This document shows, in pieces, positions 1 to 9,139 of a stretch of DNA of 64,000 nt. The position numbers and the translations under genes were made by a program. Under the pieces are notes generated by a model. It worked only from the letters and a program-made list of their open reading frames with translations. It was not told the origin of the DNA and searched no databases. The stretch is from Candidatus Cybelea septentrionalis (GTDB lineage: Bacteria > Vulcanimicrobiota > Vulcanimicrobiia > Vulcanimicrobiales > Vulcanimicrobiaceae). Within the stretch, counting starts at the first letter, position 1; each line of letters opens with the position of its first letter. Where the stretch lies: the NCBI GenBank assembly GCA_003158175.1, contig PMHJ01000031.1, positions 54,073 through 118,072 on the forward strand. The letters are read 5' to 3'.

Positions 1-2265
1 CTGGAGGACTTGCATTGGGCGAGCCAGACCACGTTCGACGCGCTCGCATTCTTGGCGCGCCGCGCATCGGGGGCGCGCGCGCTCTTCCTCGTGACGTTTC
101 GCGACGACGAGACGCTCGCGCGCCATCCATTGCGTCAACTGCAGCGCGATGCGAAACTCGAGGGCAGCGCCGCGTCACTGTCGGTGTTACCGCTCGACGC
201 CGGCGTGGTGGAACGCATCGTCGACGAGACAGGAGTGCACTTCGAAGGGACCCTTGCGGAGTTTGCCGCCGTGCTGCACAGCCGGTCGAGCGGCAATCCG
301 CTCTTCCTCGCACAATTGCTCGAAGCGCCATCGCCGCAAGGATCGGTTCCCGCGACCGTCGCCTCGCTCGTCGGCGCGCGCGTCGCCGCTCTCTCTGCAC
401 AGACGCAGACGGTTGCCGAGGTGGCGGCGCTCGCAGGTCAGCGTTTCTCGGCCGAGGTCGTGCGGGACGTCACCGGTTACGGCGACGCGATTGTCGACCG
501 CGCGCTGGACGAGCTGCTCGACCGCCGCATCGTTCAAGAGACCGCGGGCCGGGGCATTCTGCCCTACGCCTTCGCGCATCAGCTCGTGCAACAGGCCATC
601 GCCGCGCTCGCGGAGCCGGCGCGCGTCCGCGAGCGTAGCCGGCGACTGGCGCGCGCGCTCAAGCAGCTCTACCCTGAGCGCAAGCGCGAGTTTGCATCGC
701 AGATCGCGGCGCACCTCGAAGCCGCGGAGCAGCGCGAAGAGGCGGCGGCAGAGTATCTCATCGCCGGACGGCATGCGCTCGAGCTTGGCGCGCCCGACGA
801 CGCGCGCCGGCACATCGACCGCGCGCTGACGCTGGCAGTGGAGCGGCCGACGGTCGCGCAGCTGTGGCGCGAACGCCAACGCATCGACGAGCGCGCGAGC
901 AATGTCGCTGAGGAGAGAGCCGACCTTGATGCGCTCACAGCGATTGCCGAGCAGTTAGACGACGAAGATCTGCGCTGCAACGTGCTGTTGCGGCGAGCGC
1001 GCATCGCGTTCAACGACTACTCCGGGCGATCCGAAGCATTCGTGCCGCTGGCCGAGTTGCGCGAGCGGGCGCGGCGGGGCGGCAGTTTGCGCTGGCAAGC
1101 CGAGGCCGACCTTGTCGAGAGCATGTTCCACCCGCTCGGCGTCGCTGCCGGCGAGACCGTCGCGCTCGCGAGGAGGGCGCTTCGAGCGTATCAAGAGCTG
1201 GGCGACGAGCGCGGCATGGCCTCGGCGCTCTCTGAAATGTCACGCTCGCTCTGTGTCAGCGGAGCGACCGAAGAGGGACGCGACGCCGCCGAGGAGGCGC
1301 TGACGATTGCGGAGCGCTTCGGCGACTACGCGATGGCCGAACGGGCGCTCGCGGTGCTCGTTGCGAACGCGCAAGACGCGCTCGACCGCGACGCGGTTAG
1401 AATGTGGACCGCGCGCTGGCTCGAGCTTACCGTGAAGGCGGGAGACCGGCGCTGCGAAGCCGACGCGCTCGGCCAGAGCACGTGGCCGCTGCTGTGGAGT
1501 CCAAATTTCCTGGACGGAATACCGATCCTGGAGCGCGCCGCGCAGATTTGCCGGGAGTGCGGATTGACACCCGCGCTGATGGTTAATGAGATGAACATCG
1601 GCGAGTTTAATCTCAAGCTCGGCCGGTTTGATGCGGGCAGGGCAGCCTACGAGCGAGCCATCGAAGCCTATGCTTCCGTCGCGCCGTTCTTTACTGCGGG
1701 GGCGCGAAGCAGCCTCGTCTTGCCGCTCACGTATGGCGGACACGTGGAGCGCGCGCTCGCGGAAGGACTCGAAGCATTGGCTGTCACCGAAAAAAGCGAG
1801 AGCGTTTTTGCGCGCGAGCAGGTGCTCCAGCACTTATCCGAAGCGGAATATGTCGTCGGCAACTTGGCTCGCGCGATCGAGTATCTAGAGCAAGCGGTCG
1901 CGATCCGCAAGACCGCATCGGCGGGGCTCGCCGCGGCGCACCACGGCGCGCTCTTAGCCGCCTTCTGCGCGCAAGCCGGCGATTGCGCGGCCGCCCTCGC
2001 GCACGCAACGCTGGTTCCAAAGGACGAACCGCAGCGCTCCGTCGGACTGCTCTGGCCGCAGCGCTCGGCGTGGTGCGCGGCGTTTGCGTATCACACGTGT
2101 CATGACGATGCCGCCGCCCGTAAATGGCTGGACCGGGCTGTCGCTCTGTATGATGCGCACGTCCCGCATCTCAACGAGGAACAGCGAGTCGTGTTCGCAG
2201 CAATCCCATGGCATCGAGCGATGCTCGCCGCTAACGCGAATGAATGGCCCGCGATGGTCTGGTAG
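1..2265 (+). CDS. STAND-type ATPase regulator with TPR-like C-terminus (5' end outside window)
   Basis: This is the C-terminal 754 residues of a larger protein; the reading frame is open through base 1. The fragment begins LEDLHWAS, the Walker B-like motif of AAA_16/STAND ATPases found in LuxR/MalT-type regulators and in cyclase-linked sensor ATPases, so the P-loop must lie upstream. Winged-helix-like sequence follows (about residues 110-220). Then comes a long alanine-rich helical region with the spacing of tetratricopeptide repeats up to the stop. No LuxR-type HTH or kinase domain is visible at the C-terminus, so any output domain would be N-terminal. The next gene starts about 40 bp downstream on the same strand. 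The family call is good; target and ligand are unknown. Confidence 0.75.
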   Translation: MEDLHWASQTTFDALAFLARRASGARALFLVTFRDDETLARHPLRQLQRDAKLEGSAASLSVLPLDAGVVERIVDETGVHFEGTLAEFAAVLHSRSSGNPLFLAQLLEAPSPQGSVPATVASLVGARVAALSAQTQTVAEVAALAGQRFSAEVVRDVTGYGDAIVDRALDELLDRRIVQETAGRGILPYAFAHQLVQQAIAALAEPARVRERSRRLARALKQLYPERKREFASQIAAHLEAAEQREEAAAEYLIAGRHALELGAPDDARRHIDRALTLAVERPTVAQLWRERQRIDERASNVAEERADLDALTAIAEQLDDEDLRCNVLLRRARIAFNDYSGRSEAFVPLAELRERARRGGSLRWQAEADLVESMFHPLGVAAGETVALARRALRAYQELGDERGMASALSEMSRSLCVSGATEEGRDAAEEALTIAERFGDYAMAERALAVLVANAQDALDRDAVRMWTARWLELTVKAGDRRCEADALGQSTWPLLWSPNFLDGIPILERAAQICRECGLTPALMVNEMNIGEFNLKLGRFDAGRAAYERAIEAYASVAPFFTAGARSSLVLPLTYGGHVERALAEGLEALAVTEKSESVFAREQVLQHLSEAEYVVGNLARAIEYLEQAVAIRKTASAGLAAAHHGALLAAFCAQAGDCAAALAHATLVPKDEPQRSVGLLWPQRSAWCAAFAYHTCHDDAAARKWLDRAVALYDAHVPHLNEEQRVVFAAIPWHRAMLAANANEWPAMVW

Positions 2266-2305
2266 CGGAGAAGAAGTTCGATATTGAAGCTTGAAAGGGG
2301 GTGCC

Positions 2306-3886
2306 ATGCCAGAGTTTCCACTTGCGGGCAGTGAACGGCGGCCGGTTGCAGGGGCGAAGCCAACCGGCCCCGCCGATCCAAACGAAATTGTTGACGTGAC
2401 GGTTCTCGTTCGTCGCCAGGCCGCGGCCGATTTCGAGCGCATGGCCAGTGACGCGGCGGCCACGCCCGATACACACCTCAGCCGTGGTGAGTTTGCGAAA
2501 CGATTCGGCGCCGATCCGCAGGATATCGCGAAGATCAAGGCCTTTGCACGTCAGTACGGGCTTCGCGTCGTCGAGGAGAGCGCGGCGCGAGCAATGGTTC
2601 GTCTGTCGGGAACGGTCGCGCAGCTGCAAAGCGCGTTTGGCGTAGAACTCAGAACGTTTGCCTCCGAACAAGGAACGTACCGCGGAAGAACCGGCGCCGT
2701 TCACCTGCCCGATGAACTGAAGGGGATGGTGGAAGCGGTGCTGGGGCTGGATAATCGGCCGCAGGCCGCAGCCCACTTCAGATTACGACAACCGGGACGC
2801 GTGGTCGTGGCACGCGATCAAGCCGCGTCTGCGGCTTTCGATCCGACGCAGATCGCATCGTTGTACGACTTTCCGAGCGGACAAGCAACGGGCCAATGCA
2901 TTGCCCTGATCGAGCTCGGCGGCGGTTTCAAGCAGGAAGATATTCAAGCGTACTTTTCGGGACTGAAACTCGCGGTTCCGACCGTCGTGGCCGTCCTCGT
3001 AGATGACGGATCGAACGCGCCGACGGGCGATCCAAACGGCCCCGACGTCGAAGTGATGCTGGATATTGAGGTGGCCGGTGCGGTCGCAAGCGGCGCGCGC
3101 ATCGCGGTCTATTTCGCGCCCAACACCGACGCGGGATTCTTGGATGCCATCACTGCGGCCACGCACGATGCGACGAACAAGCCTTCGGTGATCTCGATCA
3201 GTTGGGGTTCCTCAGAATCGAATTGGACGCAACAAGCCTTGACCGCGTTCGATTCGGCCTTCAAGGCCGCAACAATTCTAGGCATTACGGTTACGGTTGC
3301 GACCGGCGATAACGGCTCCGCGGACGCCGTCTCAGACGGAACAAACCACGTCGACTTCCCCGCATCCAGCTCGTTCGCGCTTGCCTGCGGCGGGACGACG
3401 CTTCGTGCGTCGGGCGATGCGATTGCCAGCGAGACGGTCTGGAACGATACCGCGCAAGACGAGGGAGCCACGGGCGGAGGCGTGAGCACGGTCTTCCCGC
3501 TGCCTTCGTGGCAGCAGAACCTGAGCACGACGCTTGCGCAAGGGCAGAAAACTGCGCTTACAAAGCGAGGCGTGCCCGATGTTTCGGGCGATGCCGATCC
3601 CGAAACGGGTTATAACGTGCGAGTCGACGGAAGCGATACGATCGTCGGCGGCACGAGCGCCGTCGCCCCGCTGTGGGCCGGCCTCATCGCTCTCGTCAAC
3701 GGCGCGGGCGGGAGCAGCGTCGGATTTCTCAACGCGACGCTGTACGGCAATTCCGCTGTGTGCCGAGATATCACCACCGGAAATAACGGCGCCTATTTCG
3801 CGTCACCAGGATGGGACGCATGCACCGGATTGGGCAGTCCGATCGGCAAGCAGATCGCGGCGCTTTTGAGCCGGAAATCGGGTTAG
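2306..3886 (+). CDS. S53 family serine-carboxyl peptidase (sedolisin/kumamolisin-like)
   Basis: A protease of the subtilisin fold that normally works at acidic pH. The N-terminal part (about residues 30-160) is a pro-kumamolisin activation domain. The catalytic domain has the Glu-xxx-Asp pair (E249 and D253 in VEVMLDIE), the oxyanion Asp in ATGDNGS (about D335), and the nucleophile S451 in GGTSAVAPLWAG. The C-terminal CRDITTGNNG and GWDACTGLG motifs match the usual calcium site. I chose ATG at 2306 because AAAGGGGGT lies just upstream; an in-frame TTG at 2291 is the alternative. No clear signal peptide is seen, although family members are usually secreted. Confidence 0.92.
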   Translation: MPEFPLAGSERRPVAGAKPTGPADPNEIVDVTVLVRRQAAADFERMASDAAATPDTHLSRGEFAKRFGADPQDIAKIKAFARQYGLRVVEESAARAMVRLSGTVAQLQSAFGVELRTFASEQGTYRGRTGAVHLPDELKGMVEAVLGLDNRPQAAAHFRLRQPGRVVVARDQAASAAFDPTQIASLYDFPSGQATGQCIALIELGGGFKQEDIQAYFSGLKLAVPTVVAVLVDDGSNAPTGDPNGPDVEVMLDIEVAGAVASGARIAVYFAPNTDAGFLDAITAATHDATNKPSVISISWGSSESNWTQQALTAFDSAFKAATILGITVTVATGDNGSADAVSDGTNHVDFPASSSFALACGGTTLRASGDAIASETVWNDTAQDEGATGGGVSTVFPLPSWQQNLSTTLAQGQKTALTKRGVPDVSGDADPETGYNVRVDGSDTIVGGTSAVAPLWAGLIALVNGAGGSSVGFLNATLYGNSAVCRDITTGNNGAYFASPGWDACTGLGSPIGKQIAALLSRKSG

Positions 3887-3899
3887 AAATAACTCCGCC

Positions 3900-4586
3900 G
3901 TGCCACGAGACTGCACTAGAGTCGCGCTATTCGTTCTCTTGCTTGCAGCGCTCTGCGGGCGCGGTGCCGCACAGGGCGACGCCGGCTTTCATTATTTGGA
4001 TCCCGGGCAGATCGACCTGACGGTTTTGCTGCCGCCACCGCCCGACCTTGGTTCGGCGCAGCAACGTGACGACGAGGAAAAGGTCGCCGCTCAGATAGCC
4101 GCCCGTAACTCTTCGCAGCTGGCTTCGGCGAAAGCAGCGTCGCAACGAAGCGTCTTTTTCTTTGCCGACTCGATCGGAGCGCAGTTCGATCCGTCGCGAT
4201 TCCCATTGACCGACGCCTTCTTCGCGCGCGTCGGATCGGACGTCAAAGAACTCGTCGATCTTGCGAAGGCGCACTGGAGCCGGCCGCGGCCCGACGGGGC
4301 TGTAAAGAATCGCGGCTCGTATCCGAGTGGGCACGCTGCGTTCGCAGCGTCTACGGCAATCCTTTTAGCGCAACTCGTGCCCTGTAAGCGGGAGCAGATC
4401 TTCACACAGGCGCGTACGTTCGCCGAGAATCGGATCGTTTTGGGCCTGCACTATCCCAGCGATATCGCCGCCGGTTGGACCGCCGGAACCCTAGCGGTGT
4501 TTGTAATGATGCGCAATCCCGCGTTCGAGCGAGATTTTGCGGCGACGAAAGCCGAGCTGCAAAAAGAATGCGCGCCGGCGCTTTAG
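3900..4586 (+). CDS. Secreted PAP2-type (class A-like) acid phosphatase
   Basis: A 228-residue periplasmic phosphatase of the vanadium-haloperoxidase/PAP2 fold. A hydrophobic signal peptide (about residues 7-25) ends near GAAQ. All three PAP2 motifs are present: KAHWSRPRP, then GSYPSGHAAFA, then ENRIVLGLHYPSD with the catalytic Arg, His and Asp. Length and layout match bacterial non-specific acid phosphatases (PhoN-like), which hydrolyse phosphomonoesters. The GTG start lies 13 bp after the sedolisin stop, so the two may be co-transcribed; both would work outside the cytoplasm. Substrate cannot be told from sequence. Confidence 0.9.
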   Translation: MPRDCTRVALFVLLLAALCGRGAAQGDAGFHYLDPGQIDLTVLLPPPPDLGSAQQRDDEEKVAAQIAARNSSQLASAKAASQRSVFFFADSIGAQFDPSRFPLTDAFFARVGSDVKELVDLAKAHWSRPRPDGAVKNRGSYPSGHAAFAASTAILLAQLVPCKREQIFTQARTFAENRIVLGLHYPSDIAAGWTAGTLAVFVMMRNPAFERDFAATKAELQKECAPAL

Positions 4587-4602
4587 AGAATACGCAGCTC
4601 GA

Positions 4603-5133
4603 TCAGCGAAGGAGCGCGATCCCTACCGCACCGCAGAGTAGGATCAGCAACGGTGCGTTGATTTTGGTGCGAAGCATCAAGATCACGACCACGGCGCTGG
4701 TCACGTAGGCCGCAACCGACGACGGCGCGCCGCGCGCAATCGTCGGGACGCTCGACCAGACGAGGCCGACTATTGCCGGCGCAAGCCCGCGCGAGACGAT
4801 CGCGCGCCAGGGTGAGGCTGCAAAACGCTCTTCCAGCGAATCGAAGCCGATCATGATCAGGCTCGACGGTACGAACATCGCCGCCGTCGCGACCGCTGCC
4901 CCCAACAACGGACGTTGCGGCAGCGCCGCGTAGCCGATGAGCGCCGCGAAGATCGTCGTCGGGCCCGGCACGAGCTTGCCGATCGTATAGAACTGCGTAA
5001 ACTGCTCGGAGTTGACCCACCGGTACGTCGTGACGGCGTCGGTATGCATCTGGGGGATGATGCCTTTCCCGCCACCGAAACCAAGAATCGAGAGCTGCGA
5101 AAAGACAGAGAGCAGATGGATCAGCGTTTCCAT
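4603..5133 (-). CDS. chrA: Chromate transporter half, second subunit (ChrA family)
   Basis: A 176-residue membrane protein with one CHR domain. It shows the FGGGKGIIPQM motif near the N-terminus and the LVPGPTTIFAALIGYAA segment, followed by further hydrophobic helices. ChrA proteins export chromate/sulfate-like oxyanions. Short-chain versions occur as pairs of single-domain proteins, as here. The ATG lies 5 bp after the stop of the upstream half, so the two are translated together. A role in chromate resistance is inferred from the family only. Confidence 0.88.
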   Translation of the reverse strand: METLIHLLSVFSQLSILGFGGGKGIIPQMHTDAVTTYRWVNSEQFTQFYTIGKLVPGPTTIFAALIGYAALPQRPLLGAAVATAAMFVPSSLIMIGFDSLEERFAASPWRAIVSRGLAPAIVGLVWSSVPTIARGAPSSVAAYVTSAVVVILMLRTKINAPLLILLCGAVGIALLR

Positions 5134-5138
5134 TGACG

Positions 5139-5696
5139 CTAGTCTTCCGATCGCTTACGCGCGCGCAGCCATTCGCTAAGGATCCCGGCGCCGCCGAAGA
5201 TTGCCAAGACCGGCAGCAACGGCACGTGCAGCAGCGAGACCGCTAAAGCGGTCGCGGCAACGAGCGCGACGCTGAGCCAGCTCTTGCGCTCGTCCCACGT
5301 GAGCTCCAGCGCGTTGCCGAGCGTCAGACCCAACGCCCCTGCCGCACAGCCGCGAAGGCCGCCGTGGACGAACGGATTCGAAGCGAATTTAAAGTAGAGC
5401 GCGCCGGCGACAAGCACGATTGCAAACGGCGGAATGCTGACGCCGGCAAACGCCGCCAGCGCGCCGGGAACGCCGCGCGCCTTTTGCCCGCAATAGATCG
5501 CCAAGTTGAGCAGGTTTGGGCCGGGAAGGACCTGCGCGATCTCCAAGCCCTCGAGAAATCGGTCGGAATCAATCCATCCGCGCGCGAGTACCTGCCGGCG
5601 AATCGAGGCCTTCTGCCCACCGCCGAACGACGTTGCGGCAATCGTCGCAAAGGTGAGCGCGATGCTCCCGAGAGAGGGACGCGCCTCAGCCGGCAT
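5139..5696 (-). CDS. chrA: Chromate transporter half, first subunit (ChrA family)
   Basis: A 185-residue single-CHR-domain membrane protein. FGGGQKASIRR near the N-terminus and LEGLEIAQVLPGPNLLNLAIYCG are the family signatures. Several hydrophobic helices follow, and the C-terminus is basic. It pairs with the similar half directly downstream. Its start overlaps the end of the HIT-family gene by 11 bp, giving the order HIT-chrA1-chrA2. Confidence 0.88.
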   Translation of the reverse strand: MPAEARPSLGSIALTFATIAATSFGGGQKASIRRQVLARGWIDSDRFLEGLEIAQVLPGPNLLNLAIYCGQKARGVPGALAAFAGVSIPPFAIVLVAGALYFKFASNPFVHGGLRGCAAGALGLTLGNALELTWDERKSWLSVALVAATALAVSLLHVPLLPVLAIFGGAGILSEWLRARKRSED

Positions 5697-6129
5697 CCGG
5701 CATCGGCCCGTCCACGACCGCGCTACGGTGCTTGCCCGAAAGAATGTGGATATGCACGTGCTCGGTGTGCTGATAGGGCGGCAGCACGCCCATCCGAATC
5801 ATGAATCCTTTTTCGTACAGGCCGAGCGCGAGCGCGACCTTTTGAATGCCGCCGAGCAGGCGATGCCAAACCTCAGCGTCGCCGATTGAGAAATCCAAGA
5901 TCGTCGGGATCCATTTTTTCGGAATGATAACGACGTGAATTTCCCACCACTCCTCTTTGCTCGGATCTATGCGATGGCGAAATGCGAAAACGTCGTCGTC
6001 TTCATAGACGACCTCGTCGGCCGTGGCTCGCGTGCCATCGAGACGTCCCCGAAAAGTGTGCTGCGGGTCCGGCTTCTCCCAGACGCGTTGTTCGGGCCCG
6101 GAAATCCGTTGCGAAATCCAAAACGTCAT
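5686..6129 (-). CDS. HIT-family nucleotide hydrolase/transferase
   Basis: A 147-residue histidine-triad protein. The triad is intact as HTEHVHIHILSG (H124, H126, H128), and the upstream EIHVVIIPKKWI strand is typical of HINT/HIT proteins, which hydrolyse nucleoside phosphoramidates or dinucleoside polyphosphates. It heads a minus-strand operon with the two chromate-transporter halves. A clearly related but triad-less paralogue starts 62 bp away on the opposite strand. Both proteins share a VVYED...VVFxxxxD-like opening and the PPxQ...AG-type C-terminus. Confidence 0.88.
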   Translation of the reverse strand: MTFWISQRISGPEQRVWEKPDPQHTFRGRLDGTRATADEVVYEDDDVFAFRHRIDPSKEEWWEIHVVIIPKKWIPTILDFSIGDAEVWHRLLGGIQKVALALGLYEKGFMIRMGVLPPYQHTEHVHIHILSGKHRSAVVDGPMPDAG

Positions 6130-6191
6130 TGCGGCGCTGGCTTCCGGCGTAGCGTGCAGGCGTCCTTTGCGAGACGCGGAAGCTGCGCGCG

Positions 6192-6629
6192 ATGAGCGCC
6201 GATCGGGCTAAGAACAGAGTCGCAGCCGGCGAGGTGCTCGGCGCGCCGCCCCAGTGGACCAAGGAGCGTCGCGCTTGGGCGGGGATCGTCGGCAATAACG
6301 AGGTCGTCTACGAAGATCATCACGTCGTCGTCTTTCACGATCCCGTCGACGAAGAGCACGAGTCGGCGCGCGGCGCCGGCGAGCTCCGCCTCACGCTCCT
6401 TTCTAAGAGGGACGGTCTGGATTCGCTGATGGACTTGAGCGTCGCCGACGAAGAGTTGAGCGCCGCGATCCTCCACGGGATACAGCAAGCCGCGTTGCGC
6501 CTCGGGCTTCAACGAGAGGGGTTCGAGGTGCGCGCCCACGTCTATCCGCCCATGCAGAGCCGGCCCGAGTTGGCGTTCAAGATACGCGCCGGCAAACCGC
6601 CGAAACGCACCGACGCCTCAGCCGGCTAA
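6192..6629 (+). CDS. HIT-like paralogue lacking the catalytic histidine triad
   Basis: A 145-residue protein that aligns along most of its length with the divergent HIT protein: NNEVVYEDHHVVVFHDPVDEE, then LMDLSVADEELSAAILHGIQQAALRLGLQREGF (in two parts), then YPPMQSRPELAFKIRAG. At the triad the three histidines become Glu126, Ala128 and Lys130. The His of the xIHVVIIPK strand is also gone (RLTLLSKRD). It should keep the fold but not the chemistry, so a binding or regulatory role is inferred. Both genes carry GGAAG about 9-10 nt before ATG, which fits an inverted duplication. Confidence 0.75.
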   Translation: MSADRAKNRVAAGEVLGAPPQWTKERRAWAGIVGNNEVVYEDHHVVVFHDPVDEEHESARGAGELRLTLLSKRDGLDSLMDLSVADEELSAAILHGIQQAALRLGLQREGFEVRAHVYPPMQSRPELAFKIRAGKPPKRTDASAG

Positions 6630-6636
6630 GGCTTCC

Positions 6637-9138
6637 TCAGGCTCGGATCAGCTTCTGGTCGAGCATCTCGATCCGATCGCGCGTAACATCCAGGTGTTTT
6701 GCTGCCCACCGCGCGATCGAGGGCTGCTGGGCAAAAACGATGATCTGCCGCGCGTGGCTCACGCGATGGAGTAAGTCCATGATTGCCGCAGTCCGAACCG
6801 GATCGCAATGGGCCGTTATATCGTCACAGAGAAGCGGGCAACTCTCTGAGGAGGCCGCGGTTAAGTGGTCGACCATAGCCATTCGAAGCAGCAGGTAAAC
6901 CTGCTCGGCCGTTCCGTGCGACAGAAGCACGGCGTCGCGCCAGTCGCCGGCGTCGCTTCGTACTCGAACGTTCAAGGTTTGCGGATCGACCGTTACCCTC
7001 GTGTAAAGGCCGTTCGTAATAACGGGCAGCCACTTTTCCAGGCTTGCCACCAAGACCGGCGCTATGTTCCGATGGACGGTCTCTTGTGCGCGTTCCAGAA
7101 ACTCGCGTGCGGTGTCGAGCGTGCTGCCGAGGCGCTCGATTCTCTCTAGCTCGGTAGCTGCTTGAGACGCGGCCTCCTTGGCCTCCGCAACGCTTGGCAA
7201 CGTCCGGACCATCGCCTCAACATCGCCGGCTTCCTTATCGGCCGCGCTTCTCGCTGCTTTTACATGCTCTCGAAGTGCTCGCAGATTCTGTTCGGTCGGC
7301 GCACCCTTTGCTCTTTTTAACGTCTCTCGCTCCTGGACCGGGAGAGCCGACCTGAGCACATCGAGTTCCCTGGCTTTTGCGAGCGTTTCGCTCTCAAGAG
7401 CCTCCAGCGTATCACCCTGCAAAAGATTTCGCAGCTCTTCCCAACCGACGATTTCGGTTTGCAGATGTTTTAGCCGCTGTGCGCGATGTCGCTGCCAGTC
7501 GCGCAAGCCGCTCAGCAGCGCTCCGCCTTTAGCTTCAACGGCGCAGCGGCGTGCGAGCTCTTCGAGACCTGCGTTGAGTTCAGAGCGCCGGCTATTATAT
7601 TCGCGTCGCTGCGTTTCTGAAGCTTCGGCAGCCTCCAGACGCCGTACCAAGTCTGGTTTGCGCGAGAGCGCAGCAGCGTTCTTGTCGTGCACGACGCAGT
7701 CGTCCATGTATTGCCGGCACACCGTTGCTAGATCTCCGGTAACCGTATATCCGCGTGACGATAGGGCCTCGGCCAGCGACGTACGTAGTCGCCATGTCTG
7801 GTCCTCATGATGTTTGGCGCGGGACGTCCATTCGAACATCTCTGAGCGGTCCACGGCGTCCGGCGCCGCCTCGCGAGGACTGGAGCGGGCCCGAACGGCC
7901 ACCCAGACAGCGAAGATAACGAGAAGCATGGCTGCCACGCCGGCAGCGACGGGTTGATGCATGAGGAAGAATGCGACGCCGATAACGATCGCTAGGCCTA
8001 GCGCAGCAAAGGCCTCAACCGGGATCGGCGCGGCGCTCGGCATCGGCAAATCGTCATCCGATAGGCCCGAAGGCTTGTGGAGCGCATGTTCGGCGGCGGC
8101 TGCCTCGACCTCGACAAGATTTTCATGCGCAGCGAGAATTAGCGGACTAGGGCTGGTGTCGCCACTTGTTTCGACCGGCAGCGCGGCGAGCTCGGCTTTT
8201 ATCGCCGCAGGATCCTCTCCGAACGATGGGGGGCGAAGCTCTTCAGAAGCGCTCAAGGCCGCGGCTACGTCCGTTGCTAGTTCTTCGTCATCATCAAGCG
8301 TTGCGGGTGGTTCGGGCCCCAGGTCGGCGCAAAGGCGCTTCCCACGCGCAAGTTTGGCATCGAGCTCCTCCGCAACGGCCTGCGTGTGGAGGGCGTCGGC
8401 CAGCGCGTATTCCCGTTCGAGCTTCAGCGCGTCGTTCTCGAGCCGGTCGCGTTCGTTAACACGTGCGAGGTAATGCGCGTGGGCTTCCTGAGCGACTACA
8501 AGCTGGGCGTTACACCGCTCGAACGTCTCTTTTGCGGCGCGTAAGGGTTTGGTACTGTTCCTGCGATCGGGGCCGACGTTTTCGCTTGTGTAATTGCCGA
8601 TGGCGCTAATTGCGGCAGATGCTGTGGCATCTCGGCCAGTACTGGCTGCTGCGCTCTGAAGATAATTCTGGAGGTCGTCTGCCGCCCCTACGATATCCAG
8701 AATTTCCGTCTGGCCGATGCATGCCGTCCTCGCAAAAGCCCGCCGGTCGAGCCCTACAAACCTAGAGCCGTCGGGTGCGCCTTCGGACATGATTTCACTC
8801 GAAAGATCTCGTCCAAGATCGATGTCGGTCGCAGAACAATTGATGCGACCGTCGAGATCGTGTCGCAGCTCTACCCTTTGCTTGTTGTCCAGCTCAATCT
8901 CGGTAACTACCTCCCATTTGTCCTGATCCCAGGGCCGGTGGCGCTCCTTGAAAGCGGTATCCTCTGAGCGCGCACCCATGCCACGGCGCATGCCGCAGAG
9001 GCCGGCATAGAGCGCCGCGTGCCATGAAGACTTGCCCGCGCCATTTGTGCCGGCAACGATCGTCATCCCCGGCGCTAGCTGGATCGTGCGGTCCTTGAAG
9101 GGTCCAAAAGCGACCGCCGTTAGGGACTTGAAGCGCAC
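6637..9138 (-). CDS. yhaN: YhaN-like SbcC/Rad50-type ATPase with a central membrane segment
   Basis: An 833-residue SMC-like ATPase. Walker A is GTNGAGKSS near the N-terminus. Long coiled coils flank a central hydrophobic stretch (about residues 370-412, two helices separated by HQP). The C-terminal head carries the signature LSHGTAEQVYLLLRMA and the Walker B-like LLCDDITAHCD. No zinc-hook CxxC is seen at the centre; the membrane hairpin occupies that place, as in the YhaN group rather than classical SbcC. The GTG start lies 1 bp after the stop of the nuclease gene. The two are expected to form a membrane-associated SbcCD-like DNA-end-processing complex; that function is inferred from the family. 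Confidence 0.85.
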   Translation of the reverse strand: MRFKSLTAVAFGPFKDRTIQLAPGMTIVAGTNGAGKSSWHAALYAGLCGMRRGMGARSEDTAFKERHRPWDQDKWEVVTEIELDNKQRVELRHDLDGRINCSATDIDLGRDLSSEIMSEGAPDGSRFVGLDRRAFARTACIGQTEILDIVGAADDLQNYLQSAAASTGRDATASAAISAIGNYTSENVGPDRRNSTKPLRAAKETFERCNAQLVVAQEAHAHYLARVNERDRLENDALKLEREYALADALHTQAVAEELDAKLARGKRLCADLGPEPPATLDDDEELATDVAAALSASEELRPPSFGEDPAAIKAELAALPVETSGDTSPSPLILAAHENLVEVEAAAAEHALHKPSGLSDDDLPMPSAAPIPVEAFAALGLAIVIGVAFFLMHQPVAAGVAAMLLVIFAVWVAVRARSSPREAAPDAVDRSEMFEWTSRAKHHEDQTWRLRTSLAEALSSRGYTVTGDLATVCRQYMDDCVVHDKNAAALSRKPDLVRRLEAAEASETQRREYNSRRSELNAGLEELARRCAVEAKGGALLSGLRDWQRHRAQRLKHLQTEIVGWEELRNLLQGDTLEALESETLAKARELDVLRSALPVQERETLKRAKGAPTEQNLRALREHVKAARSAADKEAGDVEAMVRTLPSVAEAKEAASQAATELERIERLGSTLDTAREFLERAQETVHRNIAPVLVASLEKWLPVITNGLYTRVTVDPQTLNVRVRSDAGDWRDAVLLSHGTAEQVYLLLRMAMVDHLTAASSESCPLLCDDITAHCDPVRTAAIMDLLHRVSHARQIIVFAQQPSIARWAAKHLDVTRDRIEMLDQKLIRA

Positions 9139-9139
9139 C

